A stretch of 64,000 bases of DNA from the NCBI GenBank assembly GCA_016458225.1, contig JAEMGR010000005.1:806001-870000 (forward strand), in the 5' to 3' direction. Made by a program: the position numbers and the translations under genes. Under the pieces are notes generated by a model, which worked only from the letters and a program-made list of their open reading frames with translations, had not been told where the DNA came from and ran no database searches. Positions 16,939 to 26,862 of this stretch are shown here, in pieces (the stretch's first letter is position 1; the number at the start of each line of letters is the position of its first letter). Source of the stretch: Myxococcaceae bacterium JPH2 (GTDB lineage Bacteria; Myxococcota; Myxococcia; Myxococcales; Myxococcaceae).

Positions 16939-18411
16939 ATGCCGCTCGTGCCAGATGGTTACGGGGAGTTCATTGTCATCAAGAGTCGACCGGGGCATCC
17001 CCTGGGGCGGCTGAGCAGCGCGGAATACCGAAACATCTATCAGAACATCCTGCATCCCCATTCCCCGTTCCATGTGGTGCATCAGCACCGGCTGAACGTG
17101 GCGAACGGGGTGATGCTCGAGGGGCAAGCCTTCACGGCGGTGGAGCAGTCGGTGCGCAACCGCGCGACCACGGTGCAGCAGCAGCTCACCAACCGGAACG
17201 CCACGATTCACCCCCATGTCTACGGGCTCATCTTCATCCCGCGGACGCTCTACGAGGTCATGTACCTCAACGCGCTGATGGAGCAGGAGGAGACGCTCGC
17301 GGCGTTCAACCAGTGGGACCTGGAGCCGATGGCGCAGTACGAGGCGGCCATCGTGGACCCGGCCGTCAACCTGGCGGCGGAGAACGTGAACTGCTCGCTC
17401 GGGATGAACGTGCTCATCACCGACAAGCTGCGCCCCCTGCTGACGGTGCACGAGCAGCACTTCCCGCTGTCGGGCGCGCAAATCTGGAGATTGGCGAACC
17501 CCGAGCTGGCGCTGTTCCGAGCCCACGTCCTGCGCGCGGGAGCGCGGCAGTCCGGGTTCCGGTACTTGAACCCCGCGAACGTGGCGAGCCAGATATCGCT
17601 GGGTCAGCGGCTCAACGGGAACAACCCCATCCGCACGAGGGTGGACATCCTCATCCGGAGCTTGCGGGCAGCGATGCGGGTGGAGATGGAGAGCGCGGGG
17701 AGGCTCTTGCTCTACCGAGGCACCGACCACGACGTGGACTCGCTGGTGGGGAGCGGCGGGTTCCCCATCTCCTTCAACACGAGCCTGTTCGCGACGTTGG
17801 TGTACGACCCGAACTTCAACACCTCGACGCCGGCGTTCATGTTGGAGAATCAGCGGACAGGGTACTGCGTGCCCATTCCCTATCAAGACATGGTGCGCGC
17901 GAGGTTTCCGTTCCATGTCCCGCTGGGGAACACGCTGAAGCAGTTGCACGGACATGACCAGCCGTCCCATGCGTGGACCAAGACGACGGCGGCCTATTAC
18001 AACAACCACCTGGGCGGGATGCTGCCGGGGGCCTTTCCAGCCACGTCGCACTTGCATCACATGCAGTACCACGTGAACAACTTGCAGACGTTGAACACGG
18101 AGTTCCAGAACAACTACGTGTTGCGCAAGCGGGTCATCTACAAGTGGAACGTGCCGGACCCGGAGGTTTCGAGTCGGAACCTGATGTGCAATGTCTGCGA
18201 TGCGGTGCACGGCCGGTTCCCGTCTCTCGCGAGGCGCTGGCACATCTGCGACACGTGCAGCGCCATCTACTGCTGGTCCTGCGGCTTCCAACTGCGCCTG
18301 TACCGCTTCCAGGACGCGGACGAAGTCATGGATGCCATGGCCCGCGACTATTCAAACCCCGGAGTCCGAGCCTGCCGTTCCTGCGAAGGAACCACCCGAC
18401 TGTTCAGCTGA
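16939..18411 (+). CDS. Unknown protein with ADP-ribosyltransferase-like segment and C-terminal eight-cysteine cluster
   Basis: A 490-residue protein not assigned to a family. The N-terminal half has no motif I know. Around residue 255 LLLYRGTDHDVDSL is followed by PISFNTSLFAT, which resembles the Arg motif and the STS-like strand of the ADP-ribosyltransferase fold; a clear catalytic Glu motif is not evident, so this is tentative. The C-terminus has eight cysteines as four CxxC pairs (CNVC, CDTC, CWSC, CRSC), a cross-brace zinc-finger pattern. No signal peptide. It overlaps the convergent gene by 8 nt at the stops. It could be a toxin or a protein modifier. Confidence 0.6.
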   Translation: MPLVPDGYGEFIVIKSRPGHPLGRLSSAEYRNIYQNILHPHSPFHVVHQHRLNVANGVMLEGQAFTAVEQSVRNRATTVQQQLTNRNATIHPHVYGLIFIPRTLYEVMYLNALMEQEETLAAFNQWDLEPMAQYEAAIVDPAVNLAAENVNCSLGMNVLITDKLRPLLTVHEQHFPLSGAQIWRLANPELALFRAHVLRAGARQSGFRYLNPANVASQISLGQRLNGNNPIRTRVDILIRSLRAAMRVEMESAGRLLLYRGTDHDVDSLVGSGGFPISFNTSLFATLVYDPNFNTSTPAFMLENQRTGYCVPIPYQDMVRARFPFHVPLGNTLKQLHGHDQPSHAWTKTTAAYYNNHLGGMLPGAFPATSHLHHMQYHVNNLQTLNTEFQNNYVLRKRVIYKWNVPDPEVSSRNLMCNVCDAVHGRFPSLARRWHICDTCSAIYCWSCGFQLRLYRFQDADEVMDAMARDYSNPGVRACRSCEGTTRLFS

Positions 18412-18895
18412 CCGGACCCGGAGGAGAAGAAGGAGGTGCCACCGTCGGGGCCCGAGCCCGCCAGGCCACACGGACCTCATAGAGCCCGAGGGCCAACAAT
18501 CCACCGGTGCACAGGACGAAGATGCCCGCGCCGTCGACGGAGATGGGTCCATTGAGGAGCAGGGCGCGGATGGACCCGGCCAGGAAGAAGAGCAACCCCG
18601 CGACGCCGACACACGCTTGCACTGCCCCGGTGAAGAGCCCCAGGGCAATGGGAACGCGGCGTTGGGCCTTGGACTGGTTGAGCCCCAGGAAGACCAACCC
18701 CAGGACGACCACCGCGACCACGACATTCGCGATGAGAATCTCGCGCAAGTCCGCGTCGGGGTCCTCCACTGCCCTCCCTGCCCAGGCGGGCGATGCCACC
18801 AGAAGACTGGTGGCACCGAGCAGCCCGCGAAGCCCTGACTGCCGGACTGAAAGAAGACGCGTGGACCAGTCGAACGGAGCCATGCGCCCAAGCAT
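18404..18895 (-). CDS. Small integral membrane protein
   Basis: About 163 residues, not recognised. A signal-peptide-like stretch (GLLGATSLLVASPAWA) is followed by three hydrophobic segments: ILIANVVVAVVVLGLVFLGL, VQACVGVAGLLFFLAG and GIFVLCTGGLLALGLYEV. The tail is Pro/Ser-rich. Start is either ATG 18895 or ATG 18883 (MAPFDWST); neither has a strong ribosome site. It is probably the last gene of a minus-strand group with the ankyrin gene (32-nt gap) and the small membrane protein before it. Confidence 0.65.
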   Translation of the reverse strand: MLGRMAPFDWSTRLLSVRQSGLRGLLGATSLLVASPAWAGRAVEDPDADLREILIANVVVAVVVLGLVFLGLNQSKAQRRVPIALGLFTGAVQACVGVAGLLFFLAGSIRALLLNGPISVDGAGIFVLCTGGLLALGLYEVRVAWRARAPTVAPPSSPPGPVS

Positions 18896-18927
18896 ACTCT
18901 AGCTGCTCAGCCAAGCGACCGGGGGCG

Positions 18928-19572
18928 TCATGGGGCACCCAGTGCGCGGGCCAACGCGCCAACAAGAGGAGCGTTGCCCATTCTCTCACGCCATTGCGCC
19001 AGGTAGTCCAACGCGGACATCTTCATCCACCCGGCCTGCCTGGGATTGGCACCTCGACTCACCAGCATTGCAACCATCGCGACATCCAAATCATCCAAGC
19101 TCCTTTTCCGGAGCGGAAGGTTGATGGCCGGATCGCCAATCCGCTCTTCGTTCCGGGCGTTCACGTCAGCACCCGCGTCGAGAAGGATTCGAGCCACCTC
19201 CAGGTCGCGATTATCTACCGCGCACATGAGGGGAGTCTGTTCACAGTCATCAAACGTGTTCAGCCTGGACCTACCATCAGCCTGAAGCAGCGCATTGAGG
19301 ACAGGGACAAAGTGCACCTTCGCCGCTTGATGGACCGATGAGCCAAGTCCTCGACCCGACTCACAAGCGGTCCTTGCCCCGAGTCGGAGCAGACAGTCCA
19401 CGCGACGGAGGGACTCATCCAGTCCGGCCTCTTCCGAAATGGCCAACGTCAATGCGGTGACCCCGTCGAAAGAGGCATTCACGTCGGCGCCGTTCCGCAC
19501 AAGCGACTCGGCAGCCTCGAGATCGCCCGACTCAATCGCCATGCAAAGGGGGTCGTTGGCTGGAGAACGCAT
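18928..19572 (-). CDS. Ankyrin-repeat protein
   Basis: A 214-residue protein of four to five ankyrin repeats. Clear units are DPLCMAIESGDLEAAESLV with RNGADVNASFDG, and TPLMCAVDNRDLEVARILL with DAGADVNARN. Ankyrin repeats bind other proteins; there is no enzyme motif and no signal peptide. The coding sequence is less G/C-rich than most neighbours. It lies between two small membrane proteins on the same strand. Confidence 0.85.
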   Translation of the reverse strand: MRSPANDPLCMAIESGDLEAAESLVRNGADVNASFDGVTALTLAISEEAGLDESLRRVDCLLRLGARTACESGRGLGSSVHQAAKVHFVPVLNALLQADGRSRLNTFDDCEQTPLMCAVDNRDLEVARILLDAGADVNARNEERIGDPAINLPLRKRSLDDLDVAMVAMLVSRGANPRQAGWMKMSALDYLAQWRERMGNAPLVGALARALGAP

Positions 19573-19610
19573 CGAACACGTACCAAGGTGGAGAGAAGAA
19601 ACGAAGCTGA

Positions 19611-20036
19611 TCAGCCGACCGGTCCAGGGCGAAGCGTGGCCAGAACCCTCGCACGGTTGTGGGGAGCCAGCCCCGAGAGCGTGAGGGTTCCCGAGTGGAA
19701 TCCCGAGTACCGAATTCGGAGGCTGTCATTCTCCTCCACGACTTCGTCAGCTTGGACACGAGCCGTGAAGAGCCCAATCTTCGTTGTCTGCTCGCCCGGA
19801 CGGTCCAACTGAAGTCCCCCTCCCGACCGGCGCAGAAAGAGAGAGCCCGGAGCCAGATAGAAAGTGGCGCCTGACGCTCTTCGCGAAGAAAACAGGGTTC
19901 TCACCACGTACGCACACGGAGACACCTCTTTGGCCGAAAGCCGAGACAAGTCTCGTGCGAGGCGTCGCTCGCTCATCCACAAGCCCGTGAGCCACAAGAC
20001 CACGAGGACTGGAGCCCAAAGCCAGCTGAATGTCAT
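19611..20036 (-). CDS. Hypothetical single-span membrane protein
   Basis: About 141 residues. It starts MTFSWLWAPVLVVLWLTG, one membrane anchor, then a soluble beta-rich region (RRASGATFYLAPGSLFLRR, DSLRIRYSGFHSGTLTLSG). ATG 20036 is chosen because GAGGGAGGG precedes it; the open frame extends to 20135 without good sequence. First gene of a likely three-gene minus-strand operon, 38 nt before the ankyrin gene. Function unknown. Confidence 0.65.
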   Translation of the reverse strand: MTFSWLWAPVLVVLWLTGLWMSERRLARDLSRLSAKEVSPCAYVVRTLFSSRRASGATFYLAPGSLFLRRSGGGLQLDRPGEQTTKIGLFTARVQADEVVEENDSLRIRYSGFHSGTLTLSGLAPHNRARVLATLRPGPVG

Positions 20037-20113
20037 GAGACCCTCCCTCTCCACGGACAACGGCTGACCACTCGCAGCCCACCATGGTCCGCACTTCGCG
20101 GCCCGTTTAACGC

Positions 20114-20151
20114 AAAAGGGCCCTCGCCTCCACACATCGAGGCGAGGGCCC
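20114..20151 (-). terminator. Rho-independent terminator
   Basis: Perfect 13-bp stem GGGCCCTCGCCTC (20118-20130) with GAGGCGAGGGCCC (20139-20151), 8-nt loop, followed on the minus strand by TTTT. It lies 25 nt past the stop of the large amidohydrolase gene and insulates it from the operon that starts at 20036. Confidence 0.9.
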
Positions 20152-20175
20152 GGACTTCAAGACTTCAGGATGCGG

Positions 20176-23100
20176 CTACGGCTGCTCCGTCGCACTCGCG
20201 GAGTTCTGCGGGTCTCTCGCCGCGCGCGTGACGAAGTCATTCTTGTTGTTGTCCGTGTCGCTGCCGTTCCCCTTGAGGGCGTCTGCACCACCGGTCCCCA
20301 TGCTCGAAGACGTGGAGCTGGGGTTCGCCTTGCGCTCGATGCTGCCGCCCCTGGACGGCGACGGCGCAGCCTCGGTCTCGGAAACCACGCGTCCCGTTCC
20401 GTAGCCCACGACGTCGACAACGCCCGTGGTCACCGTGGGGTCGACCGTCACCGTCGAGTTGCCCAGACGCAGGTTGCCCGACGTGCCAGAGATATCCGTC
20501 GAGCCCCAGGACATGTCCGCGGCCACCGCGGGCGTGCCGGCCGTGTACCCATCATTCGAGATCAGGAAGTAGCCGTGGGCCTTGATCGTCTTGCCCGCGC
20601 CAATCGTCGTGAGGACCGTGTAGTTGACCGTCGTGCTGGTCGTGCTGGCCGTGCGGTACTGCAGCTTCCAACCGCTGATGTCGATGTCGACATCGTTCGG
20701 GTTGTACAGCTCGACGAAGTCATCCGCGTTCACGGTCAGTCCCGCGCCAGAGACCTCGCTGATGACCACGTGGCCCATGGGAACCGGGACCACCACGGTG
20801 ATGGCCGACGACTTCGTCACTCCGTCGTAGGTCGCGGTCAGCGAACCCGTCGCAGCCGCAGCCGCGGCCTTGAACGTCACCGTCGCGGTCAGGCTGCCCT
20901 CGGGGATGGTCACCGACGTCGTCGTGTCCGGAACAAACGTCCCCAGGCCCGTCCCCAGCGTCAGCTCCACGCTGACACCACCCACCGGGGCCTTGCGGTC
21001 CAGCGACACCGTGAACACCTGCGTCGCTCCCGTGTTCACCGACACCGTCGCAGGCGAGATGCTCGCGAGCTTCGCCGGCGGCGGAATCACCGTGACCGCC
21101 GTGGTGCGCGTCACGCCATTGAGCGAGGCCGTCACGCTTCCGGTCCCCTCACCCGCCGCGTTCGCGGTGAAGGTGAAGGTCGCCGTCGTCTCGCCTGCAT
21201 TCACCGTGACCGCCTGCGTATCCAGCGCACCGAAGGGCGCGCCACCCGCGGGTGCAACCGCCGCCACCTGCACCTGGATCGGCGCAGCCGGCGCCGGCGT
21301 CACCGTCACGGTGAACACCTGCGTGGCCCCCGCGTTCAGCGTCACCGCACTCGACGGAGTGATGGACACCAGCCGCGTCGCGTCCTGGAGCACCGTCACG
21401 TCCGCCGTCGCCGAGCCTCCACCCAGCGCGGCCGTCACCTGACCCGCCGTCACCGTCGTGGTCTCGTCCGTCGTGAAGCTGAACGTCGCGCTCGTCACGT
21501 TCTTCGCGATGGTGGTCGGGGCGAACGTCCCGAAGTCCGTGGCGGGCGAAGACGTCAGAGCCAGCACCGCGCCAGCCGGGGCCGGCCGATCCAACGACAC
21601 CGTGAACGACACCGTGCCACCGGGCGCGACCGACACCGTCGTCGGCGAGATGCCCGTCACCACAGGCGTCTCGTTCGTCCCCAGAACCCGGAGGTTCGTG
21701 GTGAGCGAAGAGGCCCCCGAGGTCGCCGTCAGCGTGACGCTCGCGGCCTGAGCAGCCGCCGTCACCGGCACCGTCACGCTCGTCTGTCCCGCCGGAATGA
21801 CCACCTGCCCACCGGTCACGCTCAGCACGTTCGAGTCGCTCGACGTCACAGACACCGTCACGTCCACCGGATACGTGGCGGCCATCGTCACCGTCAGCGC
21901 CTGCGGGAACGCCGCCGTGTCGCCCACACGCGCGAACCCACCCGACGTGAAGGCCGTCAGCGCGGGCAACACCCCCTGCATGTCCGCCGCGCCACGCGGC
22001 ACCAGCTTGGAGTTGCTGAAGGTGTACGTCAGCACGCCGCGCAGGGCCCGGTAGAACGTGCCCGTCGTCTGCGTGGGGTACGCGAAGGCCTGGTCATCCA
22101 CCATCAGGCCCGTCTTGGTCGGATCGCCCGCGTGGTTCTCATCGACGATGAACTCACGCTTCGCGTTCTCGGGACCGGTCGTCCAGAGGTCACGGACCTC
22201 CAGCACCACGCCCTCCAACTCCTGCGCGCGCGGTCCGCCCGTGCGCACCGCGTCCGTGCGCACCACCACCGGCGTGGGCGCGGGGTTGAGGCTGCTCAGC
22301 TTCGTCACCTTGACGTTCGTCAACTCAAGCAGGCCGAAGTAGTCCTTCAGCACGCCCTCGGTGATGTTGATGCGGTCGCCCACCGCGACGTCCGCCTTCA
22401 AGCCGTACACGAACAGGCCCGAGTTCTCCGGACCCTTGCCCGCGGGCGGGTTGGCCACCTGCACCCAGTAGCCGCTCGTCGCCGTGACATCCACCGCGGT
22501 GACGATGACGTCGGACACCGCCAGCTTGAGACCCACGAGCGAGCCCGAGCCCGTGCGCGGCGCAGTCTTCACGTCGTAGACCGTCAGCGCACACGCGATA
22601 CCGCCCGCGTTGGGCACCGGGCAGGGGTCGCACGCGTCACCCATGCCGTCACCGTCCGTGTCCTTCTGGTCCACGTTCGCCACGAACGGGCAATTGTCGG
22701 TTGCCAGGATGCCGTCGTTGTCCGCGTCCATCGGGTCATCCGTCGTGCACGCGGCGCTCGCGTCCTGCGGGCAACCATCGCAGAGGTCTCCCTTGCCGTC
22801 GCCGTCCGTGTCCTTCTGGTCCGCGTTGGACACGAACGGGCAGTTGTCCCGCCACGTCGGCACGCCGTCCGCGTCGTCGTCGTCCAGCGCATGACTCGGC
22901 TGGCAGGTGGTGACGTTGGCCGCCAGCGGGCACGGGTCACACGCATCGCCCACGCCATCGCCGTCCGTGTCCGCCTGCGCGCCGTTGTCCATCGGGCGCA
23001 CCGGGTTGAACACGGTGGGGCAGTTGTCGCTGCTGCTCGGAATGCCGTCCGCATCCGGGTCATCCGCGCGCACTTCGCTGGAGTAGATAGTGGAACCAGC

Positions 23101-24954
23101 CTGAGAGGCATTGGGCCACGAGGCGCCCTGCGAATCGCGACGCGGCTCGCACACCGGCTCATCCTTGGGCGTGCCACCGCACGCGAACAGCGGATAGGCA
23201 TTGGCCGTGTCCGGCGACGCCTGCAGGCCCGCCAGGTCCTTGCCAATCTCAGACGTGAGGCACACCGACTTCGCCGTGCCGCACACATCCAGCGCGTCAC
23301 ACGTGTCCGCGCCCTTCAGCCCGTTCATCAGCGTCTGGTCACCGTAGAGCGGCTTGCCGCCACGCATGGTCAGCACCACGTCCTCGGCGTTCGCCGTCAC
23401 CACCGCGCGGTGCGGACGGCCGTAGAACACGCGCAGGCGGTAGATGGCCAGGTCCGCCAGCTTGCCCGGCGCGATGCGACCCACCTTCTCGAAGACATCC
23501 GTCACGTCGGCGGCGTTCGCCGTCACCATGCGCCAGAGCTGCTCGTCGGTGAACTCGTGCGCGTAGCGCGAGCTGTTGAGGTAGTCCGCGCACTGCAGCT
23601 CGCGCAGCAGGTTCATGGAGCCGGACTTCAGCCAGTCCGTGCCCAGCGCGATGCTCACTCCCAGGTGCTTGTACGCCGTCACCATCGCCGTATCGCCGTA
23701 CAGCGACACGTTGGAGCGCGGCGACCAGATGAGCCCGGTGCCGTGCTCGGCCATCGCGGCGATCTCCTTCGCCGTGAGGCCCACGCCGTGGATGATGGCC
23801 GTGCGGCCGAACAGCACGCTGTTGTTGCCCTGCGACACGCAGCGGAACTCGTTGAGCGCCGTCATGCCGATGCCCTCGGAGACGTGCGGCAGGTACGCCG
23901 ACGTCTTCGGCAGGCCGCTGGACACAGGCAGCGAGGAGTAGCTGCACCCACTCGTCAGCGTCGTGCCGGAGCTGTCACCCAGCGGGAAGGTGTCCGAGTC
24001 CGCGTAGCCCTCACCCAGGCCCTCCTGCTGCGCCACCGAGGAGACGTCCAGGTTACGCAAGAGGCCCGGCTGGCCGCCCGCGCCCGCGATGGACGTGGTG
24101 CCGGACATCATCTGCCGCAGCTCCTGCCAGCGGATCATGTCCGCCTTGACGTTGGACGGGTTGAGAATCTTCGTGTGGCTGTTGGCGCCCGTGCGCCAGT
24201 CATGCCGGTGCTCGTACCGCTCGGCGGTGCCCGCCGACGGCGCGCCCGGGAAGGTGATGTGCTCGTGCGGATTGATGAGGCCCGGGGAGATGACGCCGCG
24301 GGGGCACGACACCTGCGTGGCCTCGGCGGCGCCCGCGGCGGCCGAGCAGTCACACGCGGAGCACTGGATGACGCCCTGCGCGTCCACCAGCACCTGGCCG
24401 CCCATCAGCGTCTCGCCGTCCTTGAGCACCACGCCGGTGAAGAGGCGCGCGCCGTTGCCTGCCTTCGTCACCGCACACGTGGCGTCGCCCGACAGCGGAG
24501 CCGCAGACGCGCCCGGGCACACCGTGGCGGACGAGGCCGCCGGCGTGAGCTTGCAGTTCGCCTCGCAGCCGTCGCCGTCCACCACGTTGCCGTCGTCACA
24601 CAGCTCGCCCGTCTCCACGCGGCCGTTGCCGCACACCGCGAAGCCCGGCGTCACCGTGCAGTCCGTCTCGCAGCCGTCGCCGTTCACCCGGTTGCCGTCG
24701 TCGCACTGCTCGCCGGTCTCCGTAACGTGATTGCCACATTGGGCCGCACCCGGCGTCGTACAGTTCGCCTCGCAGCCATCGCCCCCCGTGGTGTTCCCGT
24801 CATCACACTGCTCGCCGTCCTCCTTCTTCCCGTTGCCACAGACAGCTGAGGCGCACTGCTCACCGTCCTTGCACTTGTCATCGTCACCGCAAGCGGTGCT
24901 TAGGAGTAGGACCGCGCTGAGCGCGATCAGCAGATAGCGGGGGGTGATGCGCAT
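20176..24954 (-). CDS. Very large multidomain amidohydrolase lipoprotein
   Basis: About 1592 residues. Signal peptide and lipobox (LLLSTAC) at the N-terminus; ATG 24954 is chosen because GGGAGG precedes it. Then come three or four DUF4215 Cys-rich repeats ([16 protein letters not shown]), an amidohydrolase domain with [15 protein letters not shown] and [10 protein letters not shown] supplying metal and catalytic residues, thrombospondin type 3 repeats ([15 protein letters not shown]), an OB-fold-like part ([16 protein letters not shown]), about four Ig-like sandwiches ending in TVSV or TVTV, and a lamin-tail domain ([20 protein letters not shown]). It is a lipid-anchored surface enzyme, perhaps a deaminase or hydrolase. 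Start is below the tandem palindromes at 25003-25037; end is followed by a strong terminator. Confidence 0.88.
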   Translation of the reverse strand: MRITPRYLLIALSAVLLLSTACGDDDKCKDGEQCASAVCGNGKKEDGEQCDDGNTTGGDGCEANCTTPGAAQCGNHVTETGEQCDDGNRVNGDGCETDCTVTPGFAVCGNGRVETGELCDDGNVVDGDGCEANCKLTPAASSATVCPGASAAPLSGDATCAVTKAGNGARLFTGVVLKDGETLMGGQVLVDAQGVIQCSACDCSAAAGAAEATQVSCPRGVISPGLINPHEHITFPGAPSAGTAERYEHRHDWRTGANSHTKILNPSNVKADMIRWQELRQMMSGTTSIAGAGGQPGLLRNLDVSSVAQQEGLGEGYADSDTFPLGDSSGTTLTSGCSYSSLPVSSGLPKTSAYLPHVSEGIGMTALNEFRCVSQGNNSVLFGRTAIIHGVGLTAKEIAAMAEHGTGLIWSPRSNVSLYGDTAMVTAYKHLGVSIALGTDWLKSGSMNLLRELQCADYLNSSRYAHEFTDEQLWRMVTANAADVTDVFEKVGRIAPGKLADLAIYRLRVFYGRPHRAVVTANAEDVVLTMRGGKPLYGDQTLMNGLKGADTCDALDVCGTAKSVCLTSEIGKDLAGLQASPDTANAYPLFACGGTPKDEPVCEPRRDSQGASWPNASQAGSTIYSSEVRADDPDADGIPSSSDNCPTVFNPVRPMDNGAQADTDGDGVGDACDPCPLAANVTTCQPSHALDDDDADGVPTWRDNCPFVSNADQKDTDGDGKGDLCDGCPQDASAACTTDDPMDADNDGILATDNCPFVANVDQKDTDGDGMGDACDPCPVPNAGGIACALTVYDVKTAPRTGSGSLVGLKLAVSDVIVTAVDVTATSGYWVQVANPPAGKGPENSGLFVYGLKADVAVGDRINITEGVLKDYFGLLELTNVKVTKLSSLNPAPTPVVVRTDAVRTGGPRAQELEGVVLEVRDLWTTGPENAKREFIVDENHAGDPTKTGLMVDDQAFAYPTQTTGTFYRALRGVLTYTFSNSKLVPRGAADMQGVLPALTAFTSGGFARVGDTAAFPQALTVTMAATYPVDVTVSVTSSDSNVLSVTGGQVVIPAGQTSVTVPVTAAAQAASVTLTATSGASSLTTNLRVLGTNETPVVTGISPTTVSVAPGGTVSFTVSLDRPAPAGAVLALTSSPATDFGTFAPTTIAKNVTSATFSFTTDETTTVTAGQVTAALGGGSATADVTVLQDATRLVSITPSSAVTLNAGATQVFTVTVTPAPAAPIQVQVAAVAPAGGAPFGALDTQAVTVNAGETTATFTFTANAAGEGTGSVTASLNGVTRTTAVTVIPPPAKLASISPATVSVNTGATQVFTVSLDRKAPVGGVSVELTLGTGLGTFVPDTTTSVTIPEGSLTATVTFKAAAAAATGSLTATYDGVTKSSAITVVVPVPMGHVVISEVSGAGLTVNADDFVELYNPNDVDIDISGWKLQYRTASTTSTTVNYTVLTTIGAGKTIKAHGYFLISNDGYTAGTPAVAADMSWGSTDISGTSGNLRLGNSTVTVDPTVTTGVVDVVGYGTGRVVSETEAAPSPSRGGSIERKANPSSTSSSMGTGGADALKGNGSDTDNNKNDFVTRAARDPQNSASATEQP

Positions 24955-25002
24955 GAAGCCTCCCGACACGGGGCCGAGCTTTGATGGAAGAGACCCGTCC
25001 TC

Positions 25003-25037
25003 TTTCACGTGAAATGGTTGGGCCGTGAAACATTTCA
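25003..25037 (-). promoter_or_regulatory. Tandem palindromes upstream of the large amidohydrolase gene
   Basis: A perfect 12-bp palindrome TTTCACGTGAAA (25003-25014) and a second site TGAAACATTTCA (25026-25037). Both share TGAAA/TTTCA arms and their centres are 23 bp apart, about two helical turns. They lie 49-83 nt before the amidohydrolase start in otherwise unrelated sequence. Probably a binding site for a dimeric regulator that is not identified here. Confidence 0.45.
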
Positions 25038-25175
25038 GCGACACCTGACGGCCTAAGTCCACCCACCCAGCGACGAATCCTCCCTGGTAGGTGCCATGAG
25101 GTGAGGTGAATCCCCACCCCGGGTATGAGAGGCCCCGTGCACGGACGCGAGCGCGTTCTCTAGAGTCGCGGGCCC

Positions 25176-26786
25176 ATGGTCACCCGCAACCCGTCCAGCG
25201 CCGTCTCCCGCTTCCTCGAAGGACACCTGCGCCGAGACGCTCAGGCTCGGGAGCTGTCCGTGGCGCGCTTCATGGCGGCGCTCTCGGGGATCTGCATCGT
25301 GGTGGCGGCGGCGCTCGGCCAGTCCCTCGGCTGGGGCCTGACGCGGGCCCTCATCGGACTGGCGGCGGTGCTGTGCCTCTACTACGGGGCGATGTGGCGC
25401 ATCCTGCGCGCAGGGGTGTTCCACCCGGCGGTGCCGTGGCTGAACGTGGCCATCGAGGTGAGCATCCCCGCGGTCGTGCTCGCGTTCGACCTGCGCTACC
25501 AAGGCCCCGTCTACGCGCTCACCGCGCCCACCCTCGTCATCTGGGGCAGCCTCATCACCCTGGCCGCGCTGCGCAGCAGCCCCCGGCTGGCGCTCGCGGC
25601 GGGCGTGCTGGTGGCCGCCGAGTACGCGGGCATCTACTTCGGGTTCGTGCGGCCCCTCTTGCCGGAGCAGCCGCTCGTCACGCTCTCGCCCCTGTTCATC
25701 ATGGTGCGGGCGTTCTTCTTCGTCGCGGCGGGCGCGCTCACGGCCATCCTCGCGCGCCACTTCCTGAGCCGCACCCGTGACGCGCTGGCCGCGCTGCGCG
25801 AGCAAGAGGTCATGGGCAAGTACGTGCTGCACGAGCGCGTGGGCGCGGGCGGCATGGCGGAGGTGTACCGCGCCACGTATTCGCCCGAGGGCGGCTTCGA
25901 GAAGCAGGTGGCCCTCAAGCGCATCCTCCCCGCGTTCGCGGATGACGCCAGCTTCCTCGCCATGTTCCGGCGCGAGGCGGAGCTGTGCTCCACCCTCAAC
26001 CATCCCAACATCATCCAGGTGTTCGACCTGGGCCGGCACGCGGGCACGTACTTCCTGGCCATGGAGTTCGTGGACGGCTTGCCACTCAGCGGGGTGCTGA
26101 AGCAACTCGGCCGGCTTCCCTTACCCGTGCCCGCGGCCACCTTCCTGGCGGCGGAGCTGGCCTCGGCGCTGGACTATGTGCACCGCCGCACGGGCCCAGA
26201 CGGCGCGCCGCTGCGACTGGTGCACCGCGACGTGAACCCGCCCAACATCCTGGTGTCTCGCATTGGCGAGGTGAAGCTGTCCGACTTCGGCATCGCTCGC
26301 GACGCGGCGCGCGCGCAGCTCACCGTGGCGGGCGGCGTGCGCGGCAAGCTGGGCTACATGGCCCCGGAGCAGGCCCTGGGCCGGCCCTTCGACGGGCGCG
26401 CGGACCTGTTCGCCCTGGGGCTCACCCTCCATGAGGCGCTCACGGGCCACCGTGCGTTGACGGGTGACTCGGAGGAGCGGCTGATGCGCGCCACCGTGGA
26501 TCAAGAGCTGGTGCCACCCTCGCGCCTCAACCCCGCCGTGCCCGCCGCGCTGGATGCGGTGGTGATGCGCCTGCTGGAGCGAGACCCCGCGCGCCGCACC
26601 GCGAACGGCGCCGAGCTGCGACAGCAACTCCTCGCGCTGGAAGGACCGGCGGCTCCCTTTCCGCGCGGGCAACCCGAGCTGGCCCGGCTCGCCCGCGAGG
26701 CGATGGAGAACTCACGGCGCGCGCACGAGGCACCCGCGGAGAGCATCGCGCTGACACCGCGAGCGAACGCCGCGCGTCCCGCCTGA
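25176..26786 (+). CDS. Ser/Thr protein kinase with N-terminal six-helix membrane domain
   Basis: A 536-residue Hanks-type kinase in an unusual order: membrane domain first. Residues 30-205 hold about six hydrophobic segments (FMAALSGICIVVAAAL, ALIGLAAVLCLYYGA, FFFVAAGALTAILA). The kinase starts near residue 213 with MGKYVLHERVGAGGMAEVYRA, then VALKRILP, HRDVNPPNILV, DFGIA and YMAPEQ, so all catalytic residues are present. The tail (after about 480) is disordered and Ala/Arg-rich. The membrane part resembles integral sensor domains and could pass a lipid or membrane signal to the kinase. Confidence 0.9.
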   Translation: MVTRNPSSAVSRFLEGHLRRDAQARELSVARFMAALSGICIVVAAALGQSLGWGLTRALIGLAAVLCLYYGAMWRILRAGVFHPAVPWLNVAIEVSIPAVVLAFDLRYQGPVYALTAPTLVIWGSLITLAALRSSPRLALAAGVLVAAEYAGIYFGFVRPLLPEQPLVTLSPLFIMVRAFFFVAAGALTAILARHFLSRTRDALAALREQEVMGKYVLHERVGAGGMAEVYRATYSPEGGFEKQVALKRILPAFADDASFLAMFRREAELCSTLNHPNIIQVFDLGRHAGTYFLAMEFVDGLPLSGVLKQLGRLPLPVPAATFLAAELASALDYVHRRTGPDGAPLRLVHRDVNPPNILVSRIGEVKLSDFGIARDAARAQLTVAGGVRGKLGYMAPEQALGRPFDGRADLFALGLTLHEALTGHRALTGDSEERLMRATVDQELVPPSRLNPAVPAALDAVVMRLLERDPARRTANGAELRQQLLALEGPAAPFPRGQPELARLAREAMENSRRAHEAPAESIALTPRANAARPA

Positions 26787-26862
26787 AAAGCATCCACACA
26801 TCCCGAGCAATCCCGCCGGGCCCGCGCTACAACCTCGCGCCTGCTTCGACGGAGCACCTCGC

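Noticed and set aside
20170-24849. 1559-codon open frame on the plus strand
   Set aside because: It is antisense to the amidohydrolase gene, is Arg/His-rich, and exists only because high third-position G/C suppresses stop codons.
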